Below are positions 27,449-37,984 of a stretch of DNA of 64,000 nt, piece after piece (positions within the stretch are counted from its first letter, which is position 1; each line of letters begins with the position of its first letter). Origin of the DNA: Pseudorhizobium endolithicum (GTDB lineage Bacteria; Pseudomonadota; Alphaproteobacteria; Rhizobiales; Rhizobiaceae); contig NZ_CABFWF030000015.1 in the NCBI RefSeq assembly GCF_902153245.2, forward strand, positions 1 to 64,000. Direction: 5' to 3'. Under the pieces are notes generated by a model. That model saw only the letters and a list, made by a program, of their open reading frames with translations, was not told the origin of the DNA and did not search any database. Position numbers and translations under genes: made by a program.

Positions 27449-27985
27449 ATTCGCAGACCGTTCAAAGCCGATGCCCCCGTCAAGGAAGGGCCGCGCTCAA
27501 ACCGGGAAATCCGGATCCCAAGGGTTCAGCTTATCGATGCCGATGGAAACAATCTCGGGGTCGGCGCGACGGACGAAGCGCTGAGGATGGCGGAGGACGC
27601 CGGCCTGGACCTCGTCGAAATCTCCCCGAACAACGACCCGCCGGTGTGCAAGATTCTCGATCTGGGCAAGCTGAAATATGCCAACCAGAAAAAGGCTGCC
27701 GAGGCGCGCAAGAAGCAGAAGATCGTCGAGATCAAGGAAATCAAGATGCGCCCCAACATCGACACCCATGACTATGAGGTGAAGATGAAGGCGATCAACC
27801 GGTTCTTCGAGGACGGCGACAAGGTGCGCGTCACGCTGCGCTTTCGCGGTCGCGAAATGGCCCACCAGGAACTCGGCCTGAAGCTCCTGCAGCAGGTCAA
27901 GGAAGATACGGCGGAGATCGCCAAGGTGGAGGCCGAGCCGAAGCTCGAAGGCCGCCAGATGATGATGGTGCTGGCGCCGCGTTAA
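27449..27985 (+). CDS. infC: Translation initiation factor IF-3 (AUU start)
   Basis: The 178-aa IF3 begins at ATT (27449), preceded by 'aaggag' at 27433-27438. The N-terminus is [20 protein letters not shown]. Conserved IF3 sequences follow: [30 protein letters not shown] and the C-terminal domain [16 protein letters not shown]. An in-frame extension to 27329 has no ribosome binding site and is foreign to IF3. As in E. coli, the rare AUU start lets IF3 repress its own synthesis. rpmI and rplT follow on the same strand. Confidence 0.95.
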   Translation: MRRPFKADAPVKEGPRSNREIRIPRVQLIDADGNNLGVGATDEALRMAEDAGLDLVEISPNNDPPVCKILDLGKLKYANQKKAAEARKKQKIVEIKEIKMRPNIDTHDYEVKMKAINRFFEDGDKVRVTLRFRGREMAHQELGLKLLQQVKEDTAEIAKVEAEPKLEGRQMMMVLAPR

Positions 27986-28058
27986 GCGTCGGAAGCAGCG
28001 CCGACCGGTGGCCGGAAAGACCGGCCCCGGCCGGGGGACAAAACCTTCACGCATCCCG

Positions 28059-28087
28059 TTGCGCTTTTTTCCGACTGCGGTTATAAG
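28059..28087 (+). promoter_or_regulatory. Putative rpmI-rplT promoter
   Basis: TTGCGC (28059-28064), 17 nt, TATAAG (28082-28087) in the 202-bp gap after infC. This would start a transcript with a leader of about 95 nt before rpmI. It is a good sigma70-type match. Confidence 0.5.
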
Positions 28088-28187
28088 CGCGCGTCCGAAC
28101 GGTCCGGCAGGGCATGCCGAGGCCGTTCTTAATATGCTTGAAGCAGGCCTCGTCAGCCGGTTTCTGAAAGAAGAATGGAGTAGCAAA

Positions 28188-28391
28188 ATGCCCAAGATGA
28201 AGACGAAGTCGTCCGCCAAGAAGCGGTTCAAGATCACGGCGACCGGCAAGGTCGTCGCAGCTGCCGCCGGCAAGCGCCACGGCATGATCAAGCGGTCCAA
28301 CAAGTTCATCCGCGATGCACGCGGCACGATGATCCTTGCCGAAGCTGACGGCAAGAAGGTCGTGAAGAACTACCTGCCGAACGGTCTCTGA
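28188..28391 (+). CDS. rpmI: Ribosomal protein L35
   Basis: The 67-aa basic protein has the complete L35 pattern: [20 protein letters not shown], then [10 protein letters not shown] and a C-terminus NYLPNGL. It is a component of the 50S subunit. It is in the conserved infC-rpmI-rplT order, 39 nt before rplT. Its own putative promoter lies upstream of its leader. Confidence 0.98.
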   Translation: MPKMKTKSSAKKRFKITATGKVVAAAAGKRHGMIKRSNKFIRDARGTMILAEADGKKVVKNYLPNGL

Positions 28392-28430
28392 GACCTTTTC
28401 GCCGATTTGGATCATTAAGGAGATCATGAC

Positions 28431-28835
28431 ATGGCACGCGTAAAACGTGGCGTAACGTCCCGCGCAAAGCACACCAAGACCCTCAAGGCAGCCAAGGGCT
28501 TCTACGGCCGCCGCAAGAACACCATCCGCGCCGCCAAGGCCGCCGTCGATCGTTCGCGCCAGTATGCGACGCGCGACCGCAAGGTGAAGAAGCGGAACTT
28601 CCGCGCCCTGTGGATCCAGCGCATCAATGCTGCCGTCCGCGAATCCGGCCTGACCTACGGCCGCTTCATCGACGGCCTGAACAAGGCTGGCATCGAAGTC
28701 GACCGCAAGGTCCTGTCCGACATGGCCATCCATGAGCCGGCTGCCTTCGGTGCCCTCGTCGACGCTTCCAAGAAGGCGCTCGAGTACCTCAAGGAAAACG
28801 GCACGGCCAACGAGTTTGAAAGCGCGGTTCGGTAA
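28431..28835 (+). CDS. rplT: Ribosomal protein L20
   Basis: The 134-aa protein has the L20 motif sequence [34 protein letters not shown] and [20 protein letters not shown]. It is needed early in 50S assembly. In E. coli L20 also represses rpmI-rplT translation; the 202-bp leader region before rpmI would be where that occurs here. A clear terminator follows at 28875. Confidence 0.98.
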   Translation: MARVKRGVTSRAKHTKTLKAAKGFYGRRKNTIRAAKAAVDRSRQYATRDRKVKKRNFRALWIQRINAAVRESGLTYGRFIDGLNKAGIEVDRKVLSDMAIHEPAAFGALVDASKKALEYLKENGTANEFESAVR

Positions 28836-28874
28836 CCAGCGCTTCCCAGGCTTCAAAGCTTCATAGTTTTTGGG

Positions 28875-28913
28875 AAACCCGCGCTGGTGCAGGCTGGCGC
28901 GGGTTTTTCTTTT
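28875..28913 (+). terminator. Rho-independent terminator after rplT
   Basis: aaacccgcgc and gcgcgggttt form a 10-bp stem, with a T-run (tttttctttt) after it. It separates the ribosomal genes from pheS. Confidence 0.9.
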
Positions 28914-29001
28914 GCGGCCGGTATGTCTGCTTTGACGACCGACGGTGGTCGACACTAAGACACGTTCCAAACACTCTCTCCGACCATTAACGGAAGAAAC
29001 C

Positions 29002-30084
29002 ATGTCCGATCTGGAAAACCTGAAAACATCGATCCTGGCGGAGATTTCCGCGGCCGGCGACGAGGCAGCCATCGAGGCGGTCCGCGTCAATGCGCTCGGC
29101 AAGAAGGGCTCGGTCTCGGAACTCCTCAAGACGCTCGGCTCCATGACAGCCGAGGAGCGCCAGACCCGGGGTGCTGCGATCAATGCGCTGAAGAACGAGA
29201 TCACCGACGCGATCGCGACCCGCAGGACCGTGTTGAAGGATGCGGCGATCGAGGCGCGGCTGAAGGCCGAGACGGTGGACGTGTCGCTGCCTGTGCGTTC
29301 CTCTCCTGCCGAGCGCGGCCGCATCCACCCGATCAGCCAGATCGTCGACGAGATCACCGCAGTCTTTGCCGACATGGGCTTCTCGATCGCCGAAGGTCCG
29401 GATATCGAGACCGACTACTACAACTTCACGGCGCTGAACTTCCCGGAAGGCCACCCGGCCCGCGAAATGCACGACACCTTCTTCTTCCAGGCTGACGAGA
29501 AGGGGGAACGCAAGGTTCTGCGCACGCACACCTCGCCGGTGCAGGTGCGGACCATGGAAGCGCAGAAGCCGCCGATCCGCATCGTCATCCCCGGCAAGAC
29601 CTACCGGCAGGACTCAGACGCGACGCATTCGCCGATGTTCCACCAGGTCGAGGGACTGGTCGTCGACAAGAAGAGCCATGTCGGCCACATGCGCTGGATT
29701 CTGGAAGAATTCTGCAAGGCCTTCTTCGAAGTCGACAGCGTGACGATGCGCTTCCGCCCGTCCTTCTTCCCCTTCACCGAGCCGAGCTTTGAGGTGGACA
29801 TCCAGTGCGACCGTTCCGGCCCGATCGTCAAGTTCGGGGAGGGCTCCGACTGGATGGAGATTTTGGGCTGCGGCATGGTTCATCCGAACGTGCTGCGCGC
29901 CGGCGGGCTCGATCCCGACGAGTATCAGGGCTTTGCCTGGGGCATGGGGCTGGACCGTATCGCCATGCTGAAATACGGCATGCCCGATCTGCGCGACTTC
30001 TTCAACGCCGATGTCCGCTGGATGAACCACTACGGCTTCCGCCCGCTCGACATGCCGACTTTGTTCGGCGGGTTGAGCCAGTAG
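29002..30084 (+). CDS. pheS: Phenylalanyl-tRNA synthetase alpha subunit
   Basis: The 360-aa catalytic subunit starts at [15 protein letters not shown], after 'cggaagaaacc'. An in-frame ATG-less extension to 28945 has no ribosome binding site. Class II motif 2 is at [20 protein letters not shown]; motif 3 is the [20 protein letters not shown] region near the C-terminus. The coiled N-terminal tRNA-binding arm is present. Unusually, two small genes (30087-30579) separate it from pheT. Confidence 0.98.
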   Translation: MSDLENLKTSILAEISAAGDEAAIEAVRVNALGKKGSVSELLKTLGSMTAEERQTRGAAINALKNEITDAIATRRTVLKDAAIEARLKAETVDVSLPVRSSPAERGRIHPISQIVDEITAVFADMGFSIAEGPDIETDYYNFTALNFPEGHPAREMHDTFFFQADEKGERKVLRTHTSPVQVRTMEAQKPPIRIVIPGKTYRQDSDATHSPMFHQVEGLVVDKKSHVGHMRWILEEFCKAFFEVDSVTMRFRPSFFPFTEPSFEVDIQCDRSGPIVKFGEGSDWMEILGCGMVHPNVLRAGGLDPDEYQGFAWGMGLDRIAMLKYGMPDLRDFFNADVRWMNHYGFRPLDMPTLFGGLSQ

Positions 30085-30086
30085 GT

Positions 30087-30323
30087 ATGCCGACGCTGCT
30101 GATTTGGCACGGATACAAGTTCCGCTTCTATGCGCTGGATGTGGGCGAGCCGCCGCATGTCCATATCGTCAAGGACGGCAGGTCCCTCAAGATCTGGTTG
30201 AAGAGTTTGGAAGTCGCCCATAACCGGGGCTATACTGATCAGGAGATCGGCAGGTTGCTTGAGGTAGCTTCCGATCATCGGGATGAATGGATAGGCGTCT
30301 GGAATGACTTCTTTGGTGTTTGA
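30087..30323 (+). CDS. DUF4160 domain protein
   Basis: The 78-aa product starts MPTLLIWHGYKFRFYALDVG, only 2 nt after the pheS stop. The DUF4160 hallmarks are GYKFRFYALDVGEPPHVHI, then KIWLKSLEVAHNRGYTDQEI. The conserved EPPHVHI carries two His residues that could bind a metal or be catalytic. DUF4160 proteins recur beside DUF2442 proteins, here the next gene, and the pairing resembles small toxin-antitoxin or mobile modules. The function is unproven. Confidence 0.88.
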   Translation: MPTLLIWHGYKFRFYALDVGEPPHVHIVKDGRSLKIWLKSLEVAHNRGYTDQEIGRLLEVASDHRDEWIGVWNDFFGV

Positions 30324-30579
30324 AACCGATGACATGCGGCCGGTCCGGGCTTGGTGCGCCGATGGCGAAGTCCATGTCGCACTGGCTGATGGCCGCGTTA
30401 TATCGACGCCGTTGTGGTGGTACCCCTTTGTGTCGGGACTGGACGACAAGCAGCTCAACGACATCGAACTGATGTACGAGGGCATTTGGTGGACTGCCGT
30501 CGATGAAGGCATCTCGGTCAAGAGCATGTTTCTGGGCATAAAGGCGCCTGGAGCCAAGGCTCCCGATCGGGCCGCTTGA
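30304..30579 (+). CDS. DUF2442 domain protein
   Basis: The 91-aa product starts [20 protein letters not shown] and overlaps the DUF4160 gene by 20 nt. The DUF2442 pattern is [20 protein letters not shown] followed by [20 protein letters not shown]. The basic Ala-rich end ([12 protein letters not shown]) is probably disordered. DUF2442 is a small, possibly DNA-binding or antitoxin-like domain that often partners DUF4160. pheT starts 37 nt downstream. MRPVRAW at 30334 is an alternative start. Confidence 0.88.
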   Translation: MTSLVFETDDMRPVRAWCADGEVHVALADGRVISTPLWWYPFVSGLDDKQLNDIELMYEGIWWTAVDEGISVKSMFLGIKAPGAKAPDRAA

Positions 30580-30616
30580 CTGGCATCTTGATGAATTATC
30601 AGACGAGAACAGACAT

Positions 30617-33040
30617 ATGAAATTCACGCTCTCCTGGCTCAAGGACCACCTGGAAACCGATGCCACCCTTGAACAGATCTGCGAGCGCCTGACGGCGATC
30701 GGGCTTGAGGTCGAGGACGTTGACGACAAGGCCGCCTACAAGTCCTTCGTCATCGCCAAGGTCGTTTCGGCGGAGCAGCATCCCCAGGCGGATCGGTTGA
30801 AGGTGCTGATGGTCGATGCCGGTGACGGCAAGCCGGTGCAGGTGGTGTGCGGCGCGCCCAATGCCCGCGCCGGTCTCGTCGGTGCGCTGGCGCGGCCTGG
30901 CACCTATGTCCCGGGCATCGACGTGACGCTGTCCGTGGGCAACATCCGCGGCGTCGAGAGCCACGGCATGATGTGCTCGGAGAAGGAACTGGATATTTCC
31001 GAGAACCATGACGGCATCATCGACCTGCCCGCCGATGCGCCGATCGGGACCGCTTTCGCGAGCTATGCCGGGCTCGATGACCCGGTCATCGAGATCAACC
31101 TGACGCCGAACCGCCCGGATTGCACCTCGATCTATGGCATTGCTCGCGATCTTGCGGCCTCCGGACTCGGCACCCTGAAGCAACATGCCAAGCGGGACTT
31201 CAGGACGGAAGGTGAGACCGCGGTTGACCTGAAGATCGTGCTCGACGACGAGCGGCTGTGCCCCGGTTTCGGCCTGCGCCTGGTGCGCGGCGTCAGGAAC
31301 GGGCCTAGCCCCGCCTGGATGCAGCGGAGGCTGAAGGCGATCGGCCTGCGTCCGATCAACGCGCTCGTTGACATCACCAATTACATGACGTTCGATCAGG
31401 GCCGGCCGATGCACGTCTTCGATGCCGCCAAGGTCAAGGGCGATCTGACGGTGCGGCGCGCCTTGCAAGGCGAGACTGTGCTGGCGCTCGATCAGCGTGA
31501 ATACAAGCTGACACCGAACAATGTGGTGATCGCCGACGACAACGGCGTCGAATCCATTGGCGGCGTGATGGGCGGCGAGCATTCCGGCTGTGACGAGAAC
31601 ACCACCGACGTGCTGATCGAATCGGCGCTGTGGGACCCGATCAATATCGCCAAGACCGGCCGCTCGCTCGGCATCATCACCGATGCGCGCTACCGTTTCG
31701 AACGCGGCGTCGATCCGGAATACATGGTTCCGGGGCTTGAGCGAACGACGGAGCTGGTGCTGGAGCTGTGCGGCGGTACGGCGGCAGAAGCGAAGGTGGT
31801 CGGCTACAAGGGCTATCAGCCGAAGGTGATCGACTTCCCGACGTCGGAGGTCAAGCGCCTGACGGGCCTTGACGTCTCGCCGGAGGAAAGCCGGGAGATC
31901 CTCGTACGCCTCGGCTTCGGCGTGAAGGGCGAAGGCAGCCGCTTCTCGGTGACCGTCCCCTCCTGGCGTCCCGACATCGACGGCAAGGCCGACCTTGTGG
32001 AAGAAGTCATGCGCATCCACGGCGTCGACCAGATCATGCCGGAACCGATCGACAACCTCGGCTCGGTCAACGGCCGCATCCTGACGACGCTGCAGGTTCG
32101 CAGCCGCACCGCCCGCCGTGCACTGGCCGCCCGCGGCATGCTGGAAGCTGTCACCTGGTCCTTCATCTCCGAGGAACAGGCCAAGCTCTTCGGCGGCGGG
32201 GCGCCGAGCCTGAAGCTTGCCAATCCGATCGCCTCCGACATGTCCGACATGCGGCCCTCGCTGCTGCCGGGCCTGCTGACCGCGGCCCAGCGCAACGCCG
32301 ACAAGGGCTATGGCGACGTGGCGATCTTCGAGGTTTCCGGCACCTATGAAAGCGATACGCCGGACGGCCAGCGCCGCGTGGCGGGCGGCGTGCGCCGCGG
32401 CACCGCCTCCATCAACGGCGCCGGCCGGCTCTGGTCGAACACGGCCAAGGGCGGCGGAAAACCGGTCGATGTCTTCGACGCGAAGGCGGACGCTCTGGCG
32501 GTGCTGGAAGCCTGCGGCCTGCCGATGGGCAACGTCCAGATCGAGAAGGGTGGGCCGTCCTGGTATCATCCCGGCCGCTCCGGCACCATCAAGATGGGGC
32601 CCAAGGTCGTGCTCGGATATTTCGGCGAATTCCATCCGAAGATGCTCGGCGCACTCGACGTTTCCGGCGCGCTGTGCGGCTTCGAGGTCTACCTCGATGC
32701 CATGCCGGAGCCGAAGAAGAAGGCAACCCGCACGAAGCCACCGCTCGAGCTTTCACCCTTCCAGGTGGTCAAGCGCGATTTCGCCTTCGTGGTCGGGAGC
32801 AATGTAGAAGCGGGTGCGATCATCAAGGCTGCATCGGGTGCCGACCGCAAGCTGATCACCGGCGTCAACGTCTTCGACGTCTTCGAAGGTGCCTCGCTTG
32901 GCGAGGGCCGCAAGTCCGTCGCCATCGAAGTGCTGATCCAGCCGGTCGACCGGACGCTGACCGACGAGGATTTCGAGGCGCTGACGGCCAAGATCGTCGG
33001 CAATGTCGAGAAGTCGACGGGCGGTACGTTGCGCGCCTGA
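30617..33040 (+). CDS. pheT: Phenylalanyl-tRNA synthetase beta subunit
   Basis: The 807-aa subunit contains the EMAP/OB-type tRNA-binding domain (about 40-150; [19 protein letters not shown]), the B3/B4 editing domain (about 210-390; [24 protein letters not shown] and [14 protein letters not shown]), B5 (about 400-470), the catalytic-like core and the C-terminal FDX-ACB domain ([14 protein letters not shown]). It edits mischarged Tyr-tRNA(Phe). The length is normal for rhizobia. It is preceded by the DUF4160-DUF2442 pair rather than directly by pheS, and followed by a strong terminator. Confidence 0.98.
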   Translation: MKFTLSWLKDHLETDATLEQICERLTAIGLEVEDVDDKAAYKSFVIAKVVSAEQHPQADRLKVLMVDAGDGKPVQVVCGAPNARAGLVGALARPGTYVPGIDVTLSVGNIRGVESHGMMCSEKELDISENHDGIIDLPADAPIGTAFASYAGLDDPVIEINLTPNRPDCTSIYGIARDLAASGLGTLKQHAKRDFRTEGETAVDLKIVLDDERLCPGFGLRLVRGVRNGPSPAWMQRRLKAIGLRPINALVDITNYMTFDQGRPMHVFDAAKVKGDLTVRRALQGETVLALDQREYKLTPNNVVIADDNGVESIGGVMGGEHSGCDENTTDVLIESALWDPINIAKTGRSLGIITDARYRFERGVDPEYMVPGLERTTELVLELCGGTAAEAKVVGYKGYQPKVIDFPTSEVKRLTGLDVSPEESREILVRLGFGVKGEGSRFSVTVPSWRPDIDGKADLVEEVMRIHGVDQIMPEPIDNLGSVNGRILTTLQVRSRTARRALAARGMLEAVTWSFISEEQAKLFGGGAPSLKLANPIASDMSDMRPSLLPGLLTAAQRNADKGYGDVAIFEVSGTYESDTPDGQRRVAGGVRRGTASINGAGRLWSNTAKGGGKPVDVFDAKADALAVLEACGLPMGNVQIEKGGPSWYHPGRSGTIKMGPKVVLGYFGEFHPKMLGALDVSGALCGFEVYLDAMPEPKKKATRTKPPLELSPFQVVKRDFAFVVGSNVEAGAIIKAASGADRKLITGVNVFDVFEGASLGEGRKSVAIEVLIQPVDRTLTDEDFEALTAKIVGNVEKSTGGTLRA

Positions 33041-33070
33041 AACGGGTGGTGCAACGGTTGACGGCGAGAT

Positions 33071-33101
33071 AGCCTGTCCCTGCTTCGGGACAGGCTTTTT
33101 T
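33071..33101 (+). terminator. Rho-independent terminator after pheT
   Basis: agcctgtccc and gggacaggct form a perfect 10-bp stem with the loop tgcttc, then TTTTT. It ends 13 nt before the next ATG, so that gene must use its own promoter or read-through. Confidence 0.93.
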
Positions 33102-33113
33102 CGTGGGGCGGAG

Positions 33114-33737
33114 ATGCGCAAGCCGAATTCGATGAAGGGGCTGGAGGATCTCGGCCGCGTCAGGCTGTCGAGGAATTTCTTCTTTCGCGACTTCCTGTTC
33201 TCCGAGATCGCCGCCACCTACGATATTCCCAACCTGCCGGATGATCCCGATCTGGCGATCGAGGCAGGGCGGCGGCTTTGCGAGGAACTGCTGGAGCCGC
33301 TGCAGGCGACGTTCGGCAGACTTCACCTGCGCTCCGGCTACCGCGCGGCGGCGGTCAACGCTTTTGGCAACAGGAACAAGCTGAACTGCTCGACCAATGC
33401 CGCCTCGGCCGCGGATCATATATGGGACATGCGCGACGCCGACGGTTGCATGGGCGCAACCGCCTGCATCGTCGTGCCGTGGCTGATCGACAACTACCGG
33501 GACGAAGGCGATTGGCGAAAGATGGCATGGTGGATCCACGACCATCTTCCTTATGCATCGCTCTGCTTCTTCCCGAAGCTATGGGCCTTCAACATCCAGT
33601 GGCATGAGCGGCCTGTTCGCCGGATCATGAGCTATGCCGAGCCGCGGGGCGTGCTGACGAAGCCGGGCATGGCGAACCACTGCGGCGACCATTCCGCCTT
33701 CTACGAAGGTTTTCCCGTGCCGGCGGTCCGGGCCTGA
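33114..33737 (+). CDS. Peptidase M15-like protein
   Basis: The 207-aa product starts MRKPNSMKGLEDLGRVRLSR. A middle region (LRSGYRAAAVNAFGNRNKLNC, then SAADHIWDMRDADG) resembles the zinc-ligand region of M15A/VanY-like peptidases, in which 'SxHxxGxAxD' is usual; here His/Asp in ADHIWDM would provide ligands. The C-terminal part reads WHERPVRRIMSYAEPRG. No signal peptide is seen, so any peptidoglycan role is doubtful. I hold the peptidase call as plausible but not proven. Confidence 0.65.
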   Translation: MRKPNSMKGLEDLGRVRLSRNFFFRDFLFSEIAATYDIPNLPDDPDLAIEAGRRLCEELLEPLQATFGRLHLRSGYRAAAVNAFGNRNKLNCSTNAASAADHIWDMRDADGCMGATACIVVPWLIDNYRDEGDWRKMAWWIHDHLPYASLCFFPKLWAFNIQWHERPVRRIMSYAEPRGVLTKPGMANHCGDHSAFYEGFPVPAVRA

Positions 33738-33748
33738 TCCTTGCCCAC

Positions 33749-33970
33749 TCAGGCCGATCCCCGTTGCGGCTTGTCGATCTGTTCCTCCACCTCGCGCTTC
33801 AGGTCCGCGCGCGCATCGCCGGCAAGGCGGGTGCGGGCCCGCTCCACCGCAGCTTCGTCGACGTCGACCGGTTGGCCGCCGTCGTCGGGGATGCCGGGCC
33901 CGCTCTGGGCAATGGTGTCATTGCGGGAACGGTCGTTTGCGCCCTGCGTGGTCTTCTGGTCCTGGATCAT
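33749..33970 (-). CDS. 73-aa hydrophilic protein, function unknown
   Basis: The product starts MIQDQKTTQGANDRSRNDTI and has a charged helical C-terminus (VERARTRLAGDARADLKREVEEQIDKPQ). No hydrophobic segment or Cys is present; it is probably largely disordered. The ribosome binding site 'aggaggtgcagc' is near-perfect, which supports real translation. It converges with the M15-like gene. I recognise no family. Confidence 0.7.
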   Translation of the reverse strand: MIQDQKTTQGANDRSRNDTIAQSGPGIPDDGGQPVDVDEAAVERARTRLAGDARADLKREVEEQIDKPQRGSA

Positions 33971-34031
33971 GCTGCACCTCCTGATGAAGGTACAACAAGC
34001 GTGAGGACCTTTTGTGCCAGCATCGAGAGCT

Positions 34032-35045
<1,014 letters not shown>

Positions 35046-35501
35046 TTAGAACTCGATGCGATAGCGGATGTGGTTGTCGGTCTCGACATAGCTGTCATAG
35101 AGCCGGCGAGCCGCGGCGTTGTCTTCCGCCGTATGCCAGTAGAGGCGCGACCAGCCGTTCTGCCTGCAGAGTGTGACAAGGTCATCGAGGAGCGCCCGTC
35201 CGACGCCCCGGCCGCGGGCCGTCTCGTCGACGAACAGGTCCTCCAGATAGCAGTCGAGGCTCGTGATCCAGGTGCCTTCGTGCGTCAGCGACATGGTGAA
35301 GCCGACCACCTCGCCGTCCAGTTCCGCAACCCGCATGAAGATTGCCGAGCCGTCGCTCATCGCCTTGGCCCAGGTGGCATCGGTGATGGCAGGGTCGAGC
35401 GTCAATTCGTAGAAGGTGAGGTAGTCCGCCCATAGCCGGCGCCAGGCGGCTTCGTCCTTCGGCCCGGCGGCACGTACTGTCACGGTTGCTTTGTTCGCCA
35501 T
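35046..35501 (-). CDS. GNAT family N-acetyltransferase
   Basis: The 151-aa product starts MANKATVTVRAAGPKDEAAW. Motif A reads LEDLFVDETARGRGVGRALLDDLV (near residues 80-105), followed by RLYWHTAEDNAAARRLYDSY. It sits 15 nt before the first AKR gene's start and 3 nt after the second AKR gene's stop, so all three form one operon. The acceptor is unknown; a detoxification role is possible given the two reductases. Confidence 0.92.
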   Translation of the reverse strand: MANKATVTVRAAGPKDEAAWRRLWADYLTFYELTLDPAITDATWAKAMSDGSAIFMRVAELDGEVVGFTMSLTHEGTWITSLDCYLEDLFVDETARGRGVGRALLDDLVTLCRQNGWSRLYWHTAEDNAAARRLYDSYVETDNHIRYRIEF

Positions 35502-35504
35502 GGC

Positions 35505-36455
35505 TTACGCTCCGGCTTCGTCGAGGAGCTTCATCTGGTCCGCCGACAGGGAGAGATCCGCCGCGGCCATGATCGTTTCCAACTGTGCCAGACTGGTTGC
35601 GCTTGCGATCGGCGCCGCGAGGCCCTTCTTTTGGATCAGCCATGCAAGCGCGATCGTAGCCGGTTCCGCGTCCGTCTCCACGGCAAGCTCGTCGAGCGCA
35701 GCGAGTATCCGGAAGCCCTTGTCGTTCAGGTAGTCGCCGACGCGATAGCCGCGGGAAGAGCCTTCGGTGTCTTCCCTGCTCCTGTATTTTCCGGTGAGGA
35801 AGCCGGCTGCCAGCGCGTAATAGCTGATGACGCCGATGTTCTCGCGAACGCATAGTTCGGCAAGCGGCCCCTCGAACTTGTCGCGCGTGTAGAGATTGTA
35901 CTCCGGCTGGATGACGTCGTAGCGCGGCAGGCCATGTTGCGCAGCGGCATCAAGCGAGGCCTGCAACCGGTGGACGTCGAAGTTCGAGCACCCGATGGCC
36001 CGCACCTTGCCCTCCTGCCTCAGGCGGTCCAGTGCGGCGAGTGTTTCCTCATGCGGCACCTCGTCATCCGGCTGGTGCGCGAGGTAGAGGTCGATGTAGT
36101 CGGTGCCGAGGCGTTTGAGGGACGCCTCCGCGGCTTCTGCGATCCACCCCGCAGACAGGCCGGTCTTGCGGTCCCGGTTGTCGAAGCCCACCTTGGTGAC
36201 GATGACCGCCTGGTCGCGCGCGACGTAGCCGCGTTTCAGCCATTTGCCGATGACCGTTTCGCTTTCCCCGCCGGCATGGCCGTCGACCCAGGCGGAATAG
36301 ACATCGGCCGTGTCGATGGCGTTGAAGCCGGCGTCGAAGAACCGGTCGAGCAGGTCGAAGGAAGTCTTCTCGTCTGCGGTCCATCCGAAGACATTGCCGC
36401 CGAAAACGATCGGCGCGATGGAAAGACCGGTTCGGCCGAGGGCGCGTTGTTCCAT
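35505..36455 (-). CDS. Aldo/keto reductase (2)
   Basis: The 316-aa AKR starts MEQRALGRTGLSIAPIVFGG. The catalytic residues are Asp and Tyr in FNAIDTADVYSAW, Lys in AVIVTKVGFDNRD, and His in DLYLAHQPDDEVP. The NADP-binding C-terminus contains APIASATSLAQLETI. It is a different subfamily from the first AKR (more like YdjG/AKR-B class). It is the first gene of the AKR-GNAT-AKR operon and is divergent from the Gfo/Idh gene. Confidence 0.95.
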   Translation of the reverse strand: MEQRALGRTGLSIAPIVFGGNVFGWTADEKTSFDLLDRFFDAGFNAIDTADVYSAWVDGHAGGESETVIGKWLKRGYVARDQAVIVTKVGFDNRDRKTGLSAGWIAEAAEASLKRLGTDYIDLYLAHQPDDEVPHEETLAALDRLRQEGKVRAIGCSNFDVHRLQASLDAAAQHGLPRYDVIQPEYNLYTRDKFEGPLAELCVRENIGVISYYALAAGFLTGKYRSREDTEGSSRGYRVGDYLNDKGFRILAALDELAVETDAEPATIALAWLIQKKGLAAPIASATSLAQLETIMAAADLSLSADQMKLLDEAGA

Positions 36456-36621
36456 GGGGACTCCGTGGGCTTAGGGAGGAAGATCGTGCCCCGAATGTAC
36501 GGTGCAGGCCGCGGCTGTCAAAGCGAGAATTTCTGATCCTCCGGCCGCGCATGTTCCCGCGTTGCATCGGGCCGCAAGCGCACCTATGGTGCCGCCCGAA
36601 CTGCTGCAAGGAGGAAAACAG

Positions 36622-37608
36622 ATGCTGCGTTTCGGGGTGTTGTCGACGGCGAAGATCGGCCGGGAGCTTGTGGTCCCGGCGATCCAGGATGCGGAGAACT
36701 GCGTGGTGAGCGCCATCGCCAGCCGCGACCTCGCCAAGGCACGCGCCATGGCGGATCGGTTCTCCGCACCGCACGCCTTCGGCTCTTACGAGGAGATGCT
36801 CGCTTCCGACGTAATCGACGCGGTCTATATCCCGCTGCCGACCAGCCAGCATGTCGAATGGTCGGTCAAGGCAGCCGACGCCGGCAAGCACGTGCTTTCG
36901 GAAAAGCCGATCGCGCTCAAGGCGGAGCAGATCGAGACGCTGATTGCCGCGCGCGACCGCAACAAGGTGCTGATCTCGGAAGCCTTCATGGTGACCTATG
37001 CACCGGTCTGGCAGAAGGTACGGGAACTCGTCGCCGAGGGGGCGATCGGCCGGCTGCGGCAGGTGCAGGGCGCTTTTACCTACTTCAACCGCGACCCCTC
37101 CAACATGCGCAACATTCCTGAGCTGGGCGGCGGCGCGCTGCCGGATATCGGCGTCTACCCGACCATCACCACCCGCTTCGTCACAGGCCGGGAACCGTTA
37201 CGCGTCCAGGCGGTGACGGAGCGGGATCCGGAATTCGGAACCGACATCTATTCGAGCGTCCGGGCCGACTTCGGGGACTTCGAGATGAGCTTCTACGTGG
37301 CAACCCAGATGGCAAACCGCCAGGTGATGGTCTTCCACGGGACGGAGGGCTACATCGAGGTGAAGTCCCCCTTCAATGCGGAGCGCTGGGGTGCGGAAGA
37401 GATCGAGCTCACCAACCAGAAGCATACGGAATCGCAGATCTTCCGCTTCCAGGACAGCCGTCAGTACCGCCGCCAGGCGGAGGCTTTCGCGCGGGCCGCG
37501 GCCGGCGAGACTGCCGAGGTTGTGACGCTGGAGAATTCGCTGAAAAACCAGAAGTTCATCGACGCCATCTACCGTGCCAGCGGCCGTGACGGCTGGGAAG
37601 CGGTGTGA
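36622..37608 (+). CDS. Gfo/Idh/MocA family oxidoreductase
   Basis: The 328-aa NAD(P)-dependent oxidoreductase starts [20 protein letters not shown], after the site 'aaggaggaaaacag'. The Rossmann domain contains [22 protein letters not shown] and the family Lys in [15 protein letters not shown]. The C-terminal domain has [21 protein letters not shown]. Likely substrates are sugars or inositol-like polyols. It is convergent with the GtrA gene. A longer frame starting at 36502 lacks the site. Confidence 0.95.
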   Translation: MLRFGVLSTAKIGRELVVPAIQDAENCVVSAIASRDLAKARAMADRFSAPHAFGSYEEMLASDVIDAVYIPLPTSQHVEWSVKAADAGKHVLSEKPIALKAEQIETLIAARDRNKVLISEAFMVTYAPVWQKVRELVAEGAIGRLRQVQGAFTYFNRDPSNMRNIPELGGGALPDIGVYPTITTRFVTGREPLRVQAVTERDPEFGTDIYSSVRADFGDFEMSFYVATQMANRQVMVFHGTEGYIEVKSPFNAERWGAEEIELTNQKHTESQIFRFQDSRQYRRQAEAFARAAAGETAEVVTLENSLKNQKFIDAIYRASGRDGWEAV

Positions 37609-37612
37609 CCCT

Positions 37613-37984
37613 TCAGCGCCGGAAGACGAAGCGCGAATAGCCAAAGAAGCTGTAGGCCATGGCGGCGAGCGAGGCGAACACGATCGCCGCGATGGGCTGC
37701 ACCGGCAGCCGGGCGATGAGCGTGGAATAGACCGCATAGTTGAGGAGGGCTGCGGTGATGCCGACGGCCCAGTAGCGGAAGCCCTCGGCAGCGAGTGAGG
37801 ATGACGAACGGCCGAAGGTGAAGCTGCGGTTGAGGAACCATGTCACGGCCATGGCAGTCATGATGGCGGGCACGCGGGCCGCGAACGGACCTATGGACGT
37901 GAACCAGAGCAGAAGCTGTGTCACGCCGGCATCGACTGCAAAGCCGGTGCCGCCGGAGACGATGAACCAGGCAAGTTTTTTCAT
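37613..37984 (-). CDS. GtrA family membrane protein (flippase candidate)
   Basis: The 123-aa product has four membrane helices (near residues 5-25, 32-52, 73-93, 100-120) and the GtrA pattern WFIVSGGTGFAVDAGV then TWFLNRSFTFGRS. GtrA proteins are thought to flip undecaprenyl-phosphate-linked sugars across the inner membrane. Its ATG overlaps the stop of the GT2 gene by 4 nt, a tight GtrB-GtrA coupling. A GT-C-like membrane protein is encoded divergently. Confidence 0.92.
   Translation of the reverse strand: MKKLAWFIVSGGTGFAVDAGVTQLLLWFTSIGPFAARVPAIMTAMAVTWFLNRSFTFGRSSSSLAAEGFRYWAVGITAALLNYAVYSTLIARLPVQPIAAIVFASLAAMAYSFFGYSRFVFRR

Noticed and set aside
30599-32635. A 678-codon minus-strand frame opposite pheT
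   Set aside because: pheT is unmistakable on the plus strand. The antisense frame is His/Arg/Asp-rich, as expected for the complement of high-GC coding DNA.
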